64,000 nucleotides of DNA from G963674835 sp963674835 (GCA_963674835.2 CAXXKC010000002.1:806001-870000); one strand, 5' to 3'. Numbered from the stretch's first letter, positions 36,023 to 45,908 are shown. The notes: generated from the sequence alone by a model not told the origin. Numbers and translations are program-made.

Positions 36023-37649
36023 CGCCCGCCGGTTTCGCCAACGGCGGCCGGTACTTCGTATAGCGGTAGAACGCGCTCATATACTCCCGGCCGCCCGTGT
36101 TGGCACCGTCGGTGATATAGCCGTGCGTTACGTTGGCGTAGCCGCATGGGATGGTCAGCGCCAAAGGCGAATCGCGGCGGATCTGCCGGCCGATCCCTTG
36201 AAACGGTTCGCACGGTAGCCCCACAATGCCCACGTCGCCCACGCGAAGGACAGTGATCTCCATTTCCAGGAACTTCGCGACCGAATCGGCCTTTCCTTTC
36301 TCATGGAGGTCCAACGCCCAACGGTCCCAAGCACGTGGTGGATCGATCAGCCGGGCGCGGTAGCGAGGCGACAAGGCCCGCGGAAAGTTGAGCCCGACGC
36401 ACGCCCGCGTGTTTTCGTCGCCAGCGTCCGCTCGCCGGACAAAGTCGTCCATTTCTTCCAACTCGGCGATCAACACCTCCCTGGACGGGAGCGGGGCCAG
36501 CGGTACGCGGACCGTCTCCACGGTCAAGTCGAAACCGTCGTGTTTCGACGGCTGCAGCTTGCCGAGCGCCTGGCAGTAACTGTCGCCCAGCATCCGGCCG
36601 AACTGTGTAGCTCGCTCGACGCCCCCCGTGAACATCTCCTTCGAATTCACGTCGCCCGCGCACCCTTGCATGAAACCCACCGGCACGCCGCCGGCCGAGC
36701 CAAGACGTTCGGCCACCATCTCCGCGGCGACCTGTGGCCAATCGCCGAACACCACCGGCTTCTCCGGCTTGTAGCTCGTGACCGGGTGGCCCGTGAACTG
36801 GCACAGCGCGGCGACCGCTTGTCCAGCCTCGTTTTTGAATACCACAACCGGAGCCTGCGTGTCGATGTCGCCGTTGAAGTCCTTACCGACCAGCGCTCGG
36901 TCTTCCTCGCGCATGAAGTACGTCGAGCCGTCTGCCCGGCGGCCTTTGCGGTTGTACGTGATGCGCGACTCGTACCCCTCGGCCCACCACACGCTCACCG
37001 GCTCGAGCATGCCGGGAAGCTCTCGGACACGCTCCACCAGCTCCGCAACGAACTTCTCGCCGACCGGCAACAACTGCGCCGGCGGGTTCCCTTTGGCCGG
37101 CTCTTCGTAAACCGAAATCGGATTGCTGGCCAGGTCCACACTGCTATGGTTGTGCGACGAAAAGAGCCACACACGCGACACGGGAAGCCCCAATTCTCCG
37201 GCCACCGTCTCGCGCAACCGCGTGCTGACATTGATCGACGAGGTAGCTTCGTCGATGTGCGACGTCACCATGCACAGCCGCCCGTTCGGACCGTCCAGCA
37301 ATAAGACCGTTGCCTTCAATGGGCCGGCCACCTCGGTGGCACGAGCGCCGGTCATGCTTCCGGTCGATGCGTCAAGCTCCGGCAGCACACTGAACTCCGC
37401 AGCGGCCACCCGCAAGCGCGGTTGTTGCACCGCGGGATCCGCTGCCCATGCCATCGTTGCACACACCGGCATCAGGCTGGCAAGCAGCAGGCTTCGCCAC
37501 AACAGACTTCTCGCCGCGCCCTTCAGCCCCTCCACAACCACCCTGTTCTGGAAGCCCGAAGCGGTCGCCGCCGTGCGACTCACCCGTGTCGCTTTCGCTC
37601 CAGCGTGTTGGAAAGGTGGCAACGTCTCTCGGTATCGCAAGTCGCTCAT
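35958..37649 (-). CDS. Secreted neutral ceramidase-like protein
   Basis: A protein of about 563 residues. It has a signal segment (SLLLASLMPVCATMAWA) after a basic region, then the neutral/alkaline ceramidase N-terminal domain: AAAEFSVLPELDAS, the metal-site FSSHNHSSVDL, TGHPVTSY and FMQGCAGDVNSKEMF, whose G-C-A-G-D-V-N phrase is a family hallmark. Members hydrolyse amide bonds in ceramides, but many bacterial homologues have no proven substrate. The start is uncertain: ATG 37649 leaves a long n-region, and a TTG nearer the signal is possible. It overlaps the acyltransferase start region, and the two are probably co-transcribed. Confidence 0.75.
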   Translation of the reverse strand: MSDLRYRETLPPFQHAGAKATRVSRTAATASGFQNRVVVEGLKGAARSLLWRSLLLASLMPVCATMAWAADPAVQQPRLRVAAAEFSVLPELDASTGSMTGARATEVAGPLKATVLLLDGPNGRLCMVTSHIDEATSSINVSTRLRETVAGELGLPVSRVWLFSSHNHSSVDLASNPISVYEEPAKGNPPAQLLPVGEKFVAELVERVRELPGMLEPVSVWWAEGYESRITYNRKGRRADGSTYFMREEDRALVGKDFNGDIDTQAPVVVFKNEAGQAVAALCQFTGHPVTSYKPEKPVVFGDWPQVAAEMVAERLGSAGGVPVGFMQGCAGDVNSKEMFTGGVERATQFGRMLGDSYCQALGKLQPSKHDGFDLTVETVRVPLAPLPSREVLIAELEEMDDFVRRADAGDENTRACVGLNFPRALSPRYRARLIDPPRAWDRWALDLHEKGKADSVAKFLEMEITVLRVGDVGIVGLPCEPFQGIGRQIRRDSPLALTIPCGYANVTHGYITDGANTGGREYMSAFYRYTKYRPPLAKPAGDVLAQRAVEILRTFAKESSHR

Positions 37650-37734
37650 CTGCACTGACCTGACACACGTAATTCCGACAGCCCTCTCACTCATCATTCT
37701 AGTGCATGTCGCACCACGCCCGCCATCCACGCTG

Positions 37735-40700
37735 CTAGCCTTTCGGTTGGACCGGGTTGGCTGCGTCGGCCGGCATCGGCTTGGCAGCAGGCGGCCAGGG
37801 GGTCGGCCCCGGCACGCTGAAGAAGCACGTCACCCGACGGCCGGTCGCCAAATCGCGGGCCTCGATCGTCCAAGCGCCGGGAACATCGTTCGAAGCGATA
37901 TCCAGCGGAATCTCCACGCGGCCATCCACGGCGCCGTACGATCCTGTGAACTCCGCCGCTGCGCCAGTGGCATCGCGAATAGTCACCTCCAGCGGCACGA
38001 CGGCGTCGATCGCCTTTCCGTTCGCATCGACGACCTCGATGGCGCACTTCGCCGCGTGCCCGCGCTCGATCGTCTGGGGCACCTGTACCCGCAAACCGTC
38101 GATGGCGCGACCGGTCACCAGGTAGCACCGCCCGTCACACGGGCCCAACACCGTATCGAACACCAGGCTCGGCCCTTCCTGCTTGACGTCGACCGACTGG
38201 TGGCGAACCAGGTCGTACACGAAGCCCGACTTACGGCCGATGCGCACCACGGCCGCCGACGGCAACCCGTTCTCCATCACGCGTCCGTGTTGCCCGACGT
38301 ACTGACCGAACTCACGGTGGTCGTTCACCAGGAAGATGTAGTCGGAATCTTTGTACTGCCTGCGGTACGGAATCACGTCCGGATTGTTGGTGTCGACATA
38401 GCGGACGTAGCGGCCATCGAGTTGCTTCCGCAGCTCTCCGGCCCGGGCGACCAGTGCCGCCTTGTCTTCCTTGGCATGCGCCGTCCGCTTGTACCACGTA
38501 AGCACGATGTCGGGCTTGATCGCCGGAGTCAGATGATCGTCGCCCACGACGATTCCCCCGGCGGCCTGGAAGGCCTGGATCCGCTCCAACATCTTCTCGG
38601 TAATCACGTCGCAGTCGGCCATCACCAGCACTCGATAGCCGTCCAGCCCTCGCTCGACGATCGTCTCATCGTATACGATCTCGGGCTGCAGGTGTGCCCA
38701 CAGCGCCACGAGGTAGACATCGCCACCCCAGCCACCGCCCCAACCGTACGTACCGCGGCCGGCGAACACCTGCGAGGCAAAGCTCTCCAGGAAAGCCACG
38801 TCGCTCTTGACCGCCGGCACCTGCAGCAGCGTCGGCCCCAGCGGGCGCACGACCTCGCGGATCAACCGAGCCAGCTCGTGTTGTGTCTGCGGATTGGTGA
38901 AGCAATAGCCGGTCGTGGTCCCGCACGGCACCAACGATTGCCAGCCATGGTACATGATGCCCTTGATGGGCCGGGCGATCTTCGTCCAGAACGCCTCGCG
39001 CAGATGCATGGGCGCAATCGTGATGAACGGTGCGCCAGGCAGTTCGCGTTCCCAATCCGCCTGATAAGGGAGCACGTCGCTAGGGCTCTTGGGACGCGGC
39101 GCCGTCTGGTCGCGGTACCAGATGATCTGCGTCATCTTCATCACGTTCTGCCCCGGTCGGCCGCCGGCCATCGCCAACAACTCATCGGTTGCCGTGGCGA
39201 TGCGAATCGGGTCGGGATACGAGTACGTCCACTGCGATATCACGTCCACGTCACCGCCGCTTCCGTACACGCTCGCCACGCGAACGGCCGGGTCGTTGAA
39301 CGTCCAGAAGTCCTTCCGCCCTATCTCCTTCAGCCCGCGAACGACCTGCGAGTTGAGCTCGTTCCAACCGTCTCCATTTTTCCAGTACCAACGGTAATAG
39401 AGATAGATCGGATTATTGTCCGCAATGACGCGCGACGCCGGAAAGCCCGACAGCTTCGTATAGCCAACGCCCCGCTTCGCGCCGACTTCCGCCGGGACAT
39501 CCAGACCAGTCGCCTCGCGAAACGCCTCCATGTCGTGCGGGTGGAAGCAGGGATTCGCGCCGTCGCGAACCTCGGTATGAATCAGCGCCGCGCCGAACGC
39601 CGGGAACCGCCCATAGCCCCGGGCCATCGAAACGCCCACGTTGTAGCAGTACTTCTGCACCTCCGGAAACAAACCGCAGATGTTCTCGCGTCCCTCGAGC
39701 TTCGTGCCCGTTCGATCGACGCGCAAAAGCTCTTCCGTATCGCGCAGATACCGCCCCGGTGACAGGCTCGCAACCACCGTCAAGTCGTTCGCGAGTGCCT
39801 CATCGAGTGACTCCTTGGCCGTCGCCATCGCTTCCGGCTCGCCCGGATCGGTCGGTTGGCCGGCCTTCCAGATTTTGCCGCAATTGGCCCCCAACCCAAG
39901 CACATGGGTGAAGCCAATCCGTTTCAGTCGCTCGATCTCCTTGGAAACGCTGCCGTAGATACCCCACATAAGCACCGGAAACTGGTTCGACGGGCACCGC
40001 GGCACAATGCGCACCGAAAACGACTCGGTGACCGTCACCGGTTTGGGCGCCGTGGCGGCAAGCGTGGCGTCGACCGTGTATTCACCCGGACGCAACCGCG
40101 TGTCCAACGGGAGATCGATCGTCGTCGATGCGCCCGGAGCCAGGTTCGATACGGCCGCCTCTCGGCCGCCCACGCTTCCGATTGCGAACTTCACCTTCGC
40201 CGCAGCCAGCGGCACCGACTGCAAATTCGTCACGGCGAAACGGACCGCCGCATTCGGTTCCATGCGCACGAAGCACGCGCGATCCGAAACCCGCTCGAAC
40301 TTCGCCCGGCGAAACTCCAGCGCACCGTCGCAAATCCGCACCTGGTCGATGAGGCCTGGAAAGCCGTGGTAGTAGCTGCCGATCCGGTCGCCAATCGACA
40401 ACGGGTGATCGCCGGGGCACACCTCCTTACGACCCTCGACCACTTCGCTCCCCCACGGTACGCCGTTGAGATAGAAGCTACCGGTCCCTGCAGCGTCGTA
40501 CGTGAAAGCCACATGGTACCACGTGCCAGGATCGAGCTTCAGCGGTTGCGATTGCCACGATTCCGAACTGCCGCCGAACCCGAGACACGCTCGCAACGTG
40601 CGCTGGCCGCTCCGGTCGGCGCCCCCTAGTATCATCTGGTAGTCGCTGTGGGCGACGTACTTCTTGTCCAACAGGAAGGCCTCCGGATACTCGTCATTGA

Positions 40701-41073
40701 GTTCCGGCTTGGGACAAATCCACATTTCCAGCGTGAAGGCGCCCTTGGGGCTCAACTTCGGACAACGCCTGACGATCGCTCGATGCGGCTTGTCCTCAAC
40801 CGGCCACCCACAGAACGTCTCCAGCGCCCCGCCGAAGCGACCCTTGGGCTCAATCTTTGCACCGGCCAACACCAGCGTGTGGCCGTGGCCAGAGCTATCC
40901 TCCAACTCGGCCCCAGGTTTGAACTCCCAAAGGGCGAGCACATGTTCCCCCATCGCCGAAGGACCGGCGTATTCCGTATCCCATGGCTCGCAAAGTTGCA
41001 CAGCCAGCGGCTCGGCCGCAACCGCCGAGCTAACAAGAAGAACAGCACCGACGACGAGGCAAAGAGGTCGCAT
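37735..41073 (-). CDS. Large secreted multidomain protein: LamG plus TIM-barrel-like
   Basis: An 1112-residue protein with a signal peptide (LCLVVGAVLLVSSAVAAEP). Residues about 45-260 form a LamG/concanavalin-type fold (ALWEFKPGAELEDSSG; FTLEMWICPK; YHVAFTYDAAGTGSFYLNG; IDQVRICDGAL). A beta linker follows (about 270-350). The centre (about 360-700) looks like a TIM barrel (FPVLMWGIYGSVSKEIERLK, then IHTEVRDG). Next, near 800-860, comes a Rossmann-type segment (DGYRVLVMADCDVITEKM, then FQAAGGIVVGDD) like the GH42 trimerisation domain. It ends with an Ig-like module. AGGGG precedes ATG 41073. It probably degrades a glycan outside the cell. I cannot name a GH family. Confidence 0.7.
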   Translation of the reverse strand: MRPLCLVVGAVLLVSSAVAAEPLAVQLCEPWDTEYAGPSAMGEHVLALWEFKPGAELEDSSGHGHTLVLAGAKIEPKGRFGGALETFCGWPVEDKPHRAIVRRCPKLSPKGAFTLEMWICPKPELNDEYPEAFLLDKKYVAHSDYQMILGGADRSGQRTLRACLGFGGSSESWQSQPLKLDPGTWYHVAFTYDAAGTGSFYLNGVPWGSEVVEGRKEVCPGDHPLSIGDRIGSYYHGFPGLIDQVRICDGALEFRRAKFERVSDRACFVRMEPNAAVRFAVTNLQSVPLAAAKVKFAIGSVGGREAAVSNLAPGASTTIDLPLDTRLRPGEYTVDATLAATAPKPVTVTESFSVRIVPRCPSNQFPVLMWGIYGSVSKEIERLKRIGFTHVLGLGANCGKIWKAGQPTDPGEPEAMATAKESLDEALANDLTVVASLSPGRYLRDTEELLRVDRTGTKLEGRENICGLFPEVQKYCYNVGVSMARGYGRFPAFGAALIHTEVRDGANPCFHPHDMEAFREATGLDVPAEVGAKRGVGYTKLSGFPASRVIADNNPIYLYYRWYWKNGDGWNELNSQVVRGLKEIGRKDFWTFNDPAVRVASVYGSGGDVDVISQWTYSYPDPIRIATATDELLAMAGGRPGQNVMKMTQIIWYRDQTAPRPKSPSDVLPYQADWERELPGAPFITIAPMHLREAFWTKIARPIKGIMYHGWQSLVPCGTTTGYCFTNPQTQHELARLIREVVRPLGPTLLQVPAVKSDVAFLESFASQVFAGRGTYGWGGGWGGDVYLVALWAHLQPEIVYDETIVERGLDGYRVLVMADCDVITEKMLERIQAFQAAGGIVVGDDHLTPAIKPDIVLTWYKRTAHAKEDKAALVARAGELRKQLDGRYVRYVDTNNPDVIPYRRQYKDSDYIFLVNDHREFGQYVGQHGRVMENGLPSAAVVRIGRKSGFVYDLVRHQSVDVKQEGPSLVFDTVLGPCDGRCYLVTGRAIDGLRVQVPQTIERGHAAKCAIEVVDANGKAIDAVVPLEVTIRDATGAAAEFTGSYGAVDGRVEIPLDIASNDVPGAWTIEARDLATGRRVTCFFSVPGPTPWPPAAKPMPADAANPVQPKG

Positions 41074-41192
41074 CGGAACACCCCTTGAACAAATGGAGGG
41101 TAGGAAACAGAGCACCGTTGAGCACTCGGGCAGGTGCCCCCATTGTAGCTACGGCCCTGGGGCGTGCAAAGAAGAACCGGTCGACGCTCCGA

Positions 41193-41798
41193 CTACGCGG
41201 TCCAGAACCACAGATCCAGCCCGTGCGAGTTGATCGTGTTGCACCAACCGGTCACGTCGGATACCAGGTCGGCGATCAACTCATTGCCCTGCAGATCCGG
41301 GTTGTTCTTCCAGAACTCCTGAAGTGCGGCCCGCAACGTCTCGACCTCCTGTCGCTCCAAGTAGGCGTAGTAGCTCCAACCGCTCTCGATCCGCTGGCCG
41401 AACAATGCCCGGCCCTCGACAAAGTACTTGAACAGCCGTCGCCCCTCCGACGAAAGCAACTCCCCACAGAGCTCCCAGAAATCCCAGAACCCAAGCATCT
41501 TCCAATTGCTGGAGTCGGTCTCCACGTACTCCTGTCCGTGCGCCGCCAGCAGCAGGGCCAAATGCACGTGCGGCTCACCCTCTACCTCCAAACTCGGGAA
41601 AGGCACGCCGTCTTCGATCGCCCGATGCAGGGCTTTTCGGAACGTCGCTCGGTACTCCTGGTCGAAATCCTCCGGCTCCTCCTGGACGCTTGCCACGAAC
41701 TTCGCCTCGATCGCATCCAGCAGCGCTTGATCTCGGCTACCGAACGCCGAACGGAGTCTGGCCAAGTCGAACCCACGCACTTCCGGTCGCAACGACAT
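41193..41798 (-). CDS. Cytoplasmic protein of unknown function (DUF7691-like)
   Basis: A 201-residue protein with no signal peptide or membrane helix. It starts SLRPEVRGFDLARLRSAFGSRDQALLDAI, similar in layout to DUF7691 proteins, and contains WKMLGFWDFWELCGELL and a C-terminal LVSDVTGWCNTINSHGLDLW. I do not know a function for it. GGGAGGAG is an excellent ribosome-binding site before ATG 41798. It is divergent from the quinone-reductase-like gene. Confidence 0.72.
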   Translation of the reverse strand: MSLRPEVRGFDLARLRSAFGSRDQALLDAIEAKFVASVQEEPEDFDQEYRATFRKALHRAIEDGVPFPSLEVEGEPHVHLALLLAAHGQEYVETDSSNWKMLGFWDFWELCGELLSSEGRRLFKYFVEGRALFGQRIESGWSYYAYLERQEVETLRAALQEFWKNNPDLQGNELIADLVSDVTGWCNTINSHGLDLWFWTA

Positions 41799-41971
41799 GA
41801 CACTCCTCCCGCTTCCAACCGACAATCACCCAGCACAGCCACCCTCGGCCGTGAAGACCACCGCTCACTCACCTCGCTTGCGCAATCAACCCAACACGGC
41901 CGGGGGTAGTCATGCTGCACATTCGGCGACAACAAAGGGTCCTACCAATTTCTACCGCTTTACCTGCCCAG

Positions 41972-41999
41972 TGGACACCCCCGATGTGGTTGCTACAAT
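41972..41999 (+). promoter_or_regulatory. Candidate sigma70-type promoter for the MDR dehydrogenase
   Basis: TGGACA (41972-41977) and TACAAT (41994-41999) are separated by 16 bp, 57 bases before the chosen ATG. Confidence 0.5.
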
Positions 42000-42055
42000 G
42001 TGCCTGGAGCCTGGGGGCCGACCAGGCAATGCGCCCCGTCCAACGAGTTCTTGCC

Positions 42056-43009
42056 ATGCGTGCCGCCGTGATTCGACGTTTCGGCCCGCCCGACGTCTTC
42101 GAAGTCTGCGAGATGCCGACGCCCAAGATTGGCCCGGGCAAAGTGCTCATCCGCGTGCAGGCTGCCGGGATCAACCCTATCGATTGGCGAATCCGCAACG
42201 GCTCACTCCGATTCGTCATGCCAACACGATTCCCGCTGGTCCTCGGTTACGACGTCTCAGGCGTCATCATCGATGTCGGTGCGGCAGTCACCGACTTCAA
42301 GCCCGGCGACGAAGTGTTCGCCTTTCTCGACACATTTCGGCAAGGCGGTGGATACGCCGAGCTTGCGTCGGTCTCTGCACATGTTTTGGCGATGAAGCCG
42401 GGCAATCTCAGCCACTCCGAAGCCGCGGCCGTGCCGCTGGCGGCGACCACGGCACTACAGGCCCTCCGCGACCTGGGCAAGATCGATGGCCGCTCCCGCG
42501 TATTGATCAACGGTGCTTCCGGCGGCGTCGGCTCCTTCGCTGTGCAGATCGCCAAGACCTATGGAGCCGACGTAACCGGTGTTTGCGGTCCGAACAACCT
42601 GGAACTGGTTGGCCAGCTAGGCGCCGATCGAGTGATCGATTACACAAAGGTCGACTTCATCCGGGAAAACCGGCACTACGACATCGTGTTGGACGCGGTC
42701 GCCAAGCGTTCCTATCCCGAGTGTCGCCGTGTGCTAAAGCCGCGAGGGCATTACATTTCGACCGTGCCGTCGGCGAAACAGTTCCTCCACCAGGCGTGGA
42801 CATGGCTCCTGCGAGGCAGGCGCAGCCACACGTTCTTCGCTCGCCCCAATGGCAGCGACCTACTCGATCTGAAAGACCTGATCGAGTCGGGCAAGCTGCG
42901 TCCGATCGTCGATCGGGTGTATCCGTTGACGGAGGCGGGAATCGCTCACGCGGCCAGCGAGGGGGGGCACGTGCGTGGAAAGCTGGTGCTCGATCTCGCT
43001 GTAATGTAG
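42056..43009 (+). CDS. Medium-chain dehydrogenase/quinone oxidoreductase (MDR)
   Basis: A 317-residue NADPH-binding oxidoreductase of the zinc-free quinone-reductase type. Features are the N-terminal MRAAVIRRFGPPDVFE, the GINPIDWRIRNG segment, GYDVSGVIIDVGAAV, the nucleotide motif INGASGGVGSFAVQIAK, the HYDIVLDAV segment and C-terminal HVRGKLVLDL. No zinc-binding Cys cluster is present. Such enzymes reduce quinones or enoyl compounds. ATG 42056 lacks a strong ribosome-binding site but sits at the family N-terminus, 57 bases after a promoter. The end lies within an inverted-repeat element. Confidence 0.9.
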   Translation: MRAAVIRRFGPPDVFEVCEMPTPKIGPGKVLIRVQAAGINPIDWRIRNGSLRFVMPTRFPLVLGYDVSGVIIDVGAAVTDFKPGDEVFAFLDTFRQGGGYAELASVSAHVLAMKPGNLSHSEAAAVPLAATTALQALRDLGKIDGRSRVLINGASGGVGSFAVQIAKTYGADVTGVCGPNNLELVGQLGADRVIDYTKVDFIRENRHYDIVLDAVAKRSYPECRRVLKPRGHYISTVPSAKQFLHQAWTWLLRGRRSHTFFARPNGSDLLDLKDLIESGKLRPIVDRVYPLTEAGIAHAASEGGHVRGKLVLDLAVM

Positions 43010-43072
43010 CGTTCCATCTACGCAGAAAAATGGGCTAGAGGGGGCTTCCCGCCGCCGCCCGACTACGCTACA
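43005..43072. repeat. 68-bp inverted-repeat element (TGTAGCGT arms)
   Basis: Perfect 8-bp arms TGTAGCGT (43005-43012) and ACGCTACA (43065-43072). Like the copy at 18431-18493, the right side carries CGCCGCCGC just before the arm. The left arm holds the stop codon of the dehydrogenase. It could act as a transcription end or REP-like element. Confidence 0.5.
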
Positions 43073-43114
43073 ACGATGTCCAGATACCCCCTTTGCACCT
43101 GACGGAGAAGTGTG

Positions 43115-44404
43115 ATGCTCAACCAGTCGGACGTCACTCAAAAGCTGGCCGTCGACGGCGGCCCGAAAGCAGTCACCAATAAGCTGGTCTCCTGGCCCAA
43201 TTTCCACGAGAACGCGATCCAGGCGGTCGAAGGCGTGCTCCGCTCTGGCAAGGTCAATTACTGGACCGGACCGCATGGGATGGAATTCGAGAGGAAGTTC
43301 GCCGAGTGGCAGGGAAGCAAGTATGCCATCAGCGTCGCCACCGGTACCGCAGCCCTACATGTGGCCCTGTCGGCCTTGGGAATCGGGCCAGGCGACGAAG
43401 TGATCGTGCCCAGCTACACGTTCATCGCCTCCAGCTTCTCGATCGTTCAGGCCGGCGCTGTGCCTCGTTTCGCCGACGTGAATCTCGACGACCATTGCAT
43501 CAGCATCGAGTCGGCCGAGAAGCTGGTCACCAAGCGGACCAAGGCCATCATGCCCGTCCATCTCTACGGCAACGTGTGCGACCTGGACAAGGTCCTGGCC
43601 TTCGCCAAGAAGCACAACCTCTTCGTGATTGAAGACAACGCCGAGGCGTTCGGCGGCGTCTACAAAGGCCGGAAGACCGGCACGATCGGCCATATCAATG
43701 CCTGCAGCTTCTGCCAGAACAAAACCTTCACCACCGGCGGCGAAGGTGGCATGGTCACGACCGACAACGAAGACCTCGCCTGGGAAGCTCGCAGTTTCCG
43801 CGACCACGGCTACGACGTGAAGCAGCGGCTGAACCTCATGGCCCTCGAGCAGAAGCTCCCTTACATTCACAACCGCGTGGGCTGGAACTACCGCATGACC
43901 GAGATGCAGTCGGCCATCGGCCTGGCCGAACTCCAGCGCATGGACAACTGGAACATGCCCGCCCGCAAGCGCAACGCCCACATCCTCATGGACATCCTCG
44001 GCGAGCTGCCGCAGGTCAAGTTCATGCCGATCGACACGGAAGAACGTCAGAACGGCTGGTTCGTCTGCGCCTTCTCGCTCGACATTGAGAAGATGAACTG
44101 CGACATCGCTAAATTCGTCGCCGGCGTCTGCGCCGAAGGCGCCCCCTGCTGGAAAGTCTTCTGGCCCCAGTGCCACACGGAGAAGGCCTTCACCGAGCGC
44201 CACGCCTTCGGCAACTCGGGCTTCCCCTTCACCTCGAAGGAATACGCCGACCCCGAATCGGTCGATTACAGCAAGGTCGACGTGCCCAACGCCCGTTGGC
44301 ACGAATCGCACACGTTCACCTGCTTCGCCTATCCCACGTTCACCGAAGATGACATGAAGCAGATCGGCACGGCATTGGTCAAGGTGATCAAGGCGTACAG
44401 CTGA
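43115..44404 (+). CDS. DegT/DnrJ/EryC1/StrS-family PLP aminotransferase
   Basis: A 429-residue sugar aminotransferase. It has SVATGTAALHVALSALGIGPGDEVIVPSYTF split by the usual order of motifs, the PLP-binding EDNAEAFGGVYKG, the Schiff-base Lys in SFCQNKTFTTGGEGG, and NYRMTEMQSAIGLAEL near the end. The enzymes move an amino group to keto-sugars (for example AHBA or amino-sugar synthesis). ATG 43115 has GGAGAAG upstream at 7 bases. The gene is followed by a ceramidase-like gene and a Gfo/Idh gene; DegT plus Gfo/Idh neighbours commonly work on the same sugar. Confidence 0.92.
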   Translation: MLNQSDVTQKLAVDGGPKAVTNKLVSWPNFHENAIQAVEGVLRSGKVNYWTGPHGMEFERKFAEWQGSKYAISVATGTAALHVALSALGIGPGDEVIVPSYTFIASSFSIVQAGAVPRFADVNLDDHCISIESAEKLVTKRTKAIMPVHLYGNVCDLDKVLAFAKKHNLFVIEDNAEAFGGVYKGRKTGTIGHINACSFCQNKTFTTGGEGGMVTTDNEDLAWEARSFRDHGYDVKQRLNLMALEQKLPYIHNRVGWNYRMTEMQSAIGLAELQRMDNWNMPARKRNAHILMDILGELPQVKFMPIDTEERQNGWFVCAFSLDIEKMNCDIAKFVAGVCAEGAPCWKVFWPQCHTEKAFTERHAFGNSGFPFTSKEYADPESVDYSKVDVPNARWHESHTFTCFAYPTFTEDDMKQIGTALVKVIKAYS

Positions 44405-44489
44405 CGTCGCCATCGCAGGCGCGTTCCTCCCGTGGCGGCCGACGTAACGCCGAGCCGCTGCGAGCACGCCAATCGCCGTCATTGCTCAC

Positions 44490-44519
44490 CCCCTCTCCTG
44501 CACGGTCGCGGGAGAGGGG
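44490..44519. repeat. 9-bp G/C hairpin repeat (CCCCTCTCC/GGAGAGGGG)
   Basis: Perfect 9-bp arms at 44490-44498 and 44511-44519 around a 12-base loop, following CTCAC. Related to the hairpin at 24851-24880. It lies in the spacer between the DegT and ceramidase-like genes and could be a transcription terminator or a dispersed repeat. Confidence 0.5.
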
Positions 44520-44564
44520 AAATGTGTTTCCGGCCCCCCAATCAACAATCGCCAGCCACGCCCC

Positions 44565-45908
44565 ATGCTCCACTTCGGCATTGCCACCGTCGACTGCACC
44601 CCCGAACCGGGACTGCCCCTGATGGGCAACTTCCGCGACGATTACGCCGCGCGCGGCGTTCACGATCCGCTTTGTGCCAAGGCCCTGGTGTTGGCCGAGC
44701 CGGGTGGGACCAAGGTCGCGCTGCTGGCGGTCGACGTCTGCATTCTCGACCGCAAGAATGTCGCCGACATTCGTCGTTCCGTCGCCGTCGGCTGCGACAT
44801 CAGGCCCGAGAATGTGCTGGTCCACGCTACGCACACGCACAGCGGTCCTGCCACGACGACCGCCCTCGACTTCGGCCTCGACCTGGTCCCGCATCAGCCG
44901 GCCATCGATGCATTCCTGAACCAGGCCTCCTCGGCCATCGTCCAGGCCAACGCTTGCCTGGCGGAAGGCTCCATGGCCGTCGGATACGCCCGCGAAGACC
45001 GGATATCCTTCAACCGCCGCTTGCGTCGGCACGACGGAACGACCCAAATGAACTGGGAGGCCTTGGCGCCCGGCTTCGACCCCGACAAGGTCGCCGGCGC
45101 CTGGGGCGGCACCGATCCGCAAGTGACGTGCCTCGTCTTCCAGCGCGATGGTCGCCCGGTGGCCGGCCTGGTCAACTTCGGGCTGCATCCGGCGATCCTG
45201 GCCGGCGACAACTGGCTCTACTCGGCCGACTACCCAGGCTATCTGTCCGAATCGTTGCGGCGAGTGTTCGGCGACGAGTTCACTTGCCTCTTCTTCAACG
45301 GTTGCTGCGGAAACGTCAACCATGTCGACTACCGCGACCCGATCCAAGGACGCGGCTATCAGGCGTCGCAGCGGGTTGGCTACATGCTCGGAGCGGCCGT
45401 CAGCAAAGCCATCCGCGGCCGCGCGCCTCTGGAGGCCGATAGCCTGGCCGTCTCGCGCGAGCACGTCGAGCTGGACCGCCTGCAAGTGACCGAACAGAAG
45501 CGCCGCTGGTGCGAAACGGTGCTCGACGAGGCCAGCCGAAATCCACCCGAGGGACAGGTCGATGGGCTCCCCGATTCTTACTACGCCTCCACGCTCCTGC
45601 AGATGTTCCAGAAACAGCACCAGCCCGACTCCGTGGAAGTGATGGCCGCGCGCATCGGCCCGCTGGCGATGGTCGGGCTCCCCGGCGAGTGCTTCTGCGA
45701 GTTGGGTCTGGAGATCAAACAGCAGTCCCCAGCCGCGCACACGCTCGTGTCGGGCCTGTGCAACGACGAAATCGGATACATCCCCACCCGCGAGTCGTTC
45801 GCCCAAGGCGGCTACGAGCCGCTGCCCGGCAGTACGTTTTACCAACCCGGAACCGACGCCCGCCTGGTCGAATCGGCGCTGCGGCAGTTGCGCCGGCTTT
45901 TCGACTGA
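44565..45908 (+). CDS. Neutral ceramidase-like protein, cytoplasmic
   Basis: A 447-residue protein starting HFGIATVDCTPEPGLPLMGN, the entry motif of the neutral/alkaline ceramidase N-terminal domain. It also has VHATHTHSGPATT (metal-binding His pair), FGLHPAILAGDN and FFNGCCGNVNHVDY, the equivalent of the G-C-A-G-D-V-N signature. It lacks a signal peptide, unlike the other copy at 35958, and is shorter than characterised ceramidases (about 650-700). A soluble amidase acting on another acyl-amide is therefore possible. There is no strong ribosome-binding site before the ATG. Confidence 0.8.
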   Translation: MLHFGIATVDCTPEPGLPLMGNFRDDYAARGVHDPLCAKALVLAEPGGTKVALLAVDVCILDRKNVADIRRSVAVGCDIRPENVLVHATHTHSGPATTTALDFGLDLVPHQPAIDAFLNQASSAIVQANACLAEGSMAVGYAREDRISFNRRLRRHDGTTQMNWEALAPGFDPDKVAGAWGGTDPQVTCLVFQRDGRPVAGLVNFGLHPAILAGDNWLYSADYPGYLSESLRRVFGDEFTCLFFNGCCGNVNHVDYRDPIQGRGYQASQRVGYMLGAAVSKAIRGRAPLEADSLAVSREHVELDRLQVTEQKRRWCETVLDEASRNPPEGQVDGLPDSYYASTLLQMFQKQHQPDSVEVMAARIGPLAMVGLPGECFCELGLEIKQQSPAAHTLVSGLCNDEIGYIPTRESFAQGGYEPLPGSTFYQPGTDARLVESALRQLRRLFD

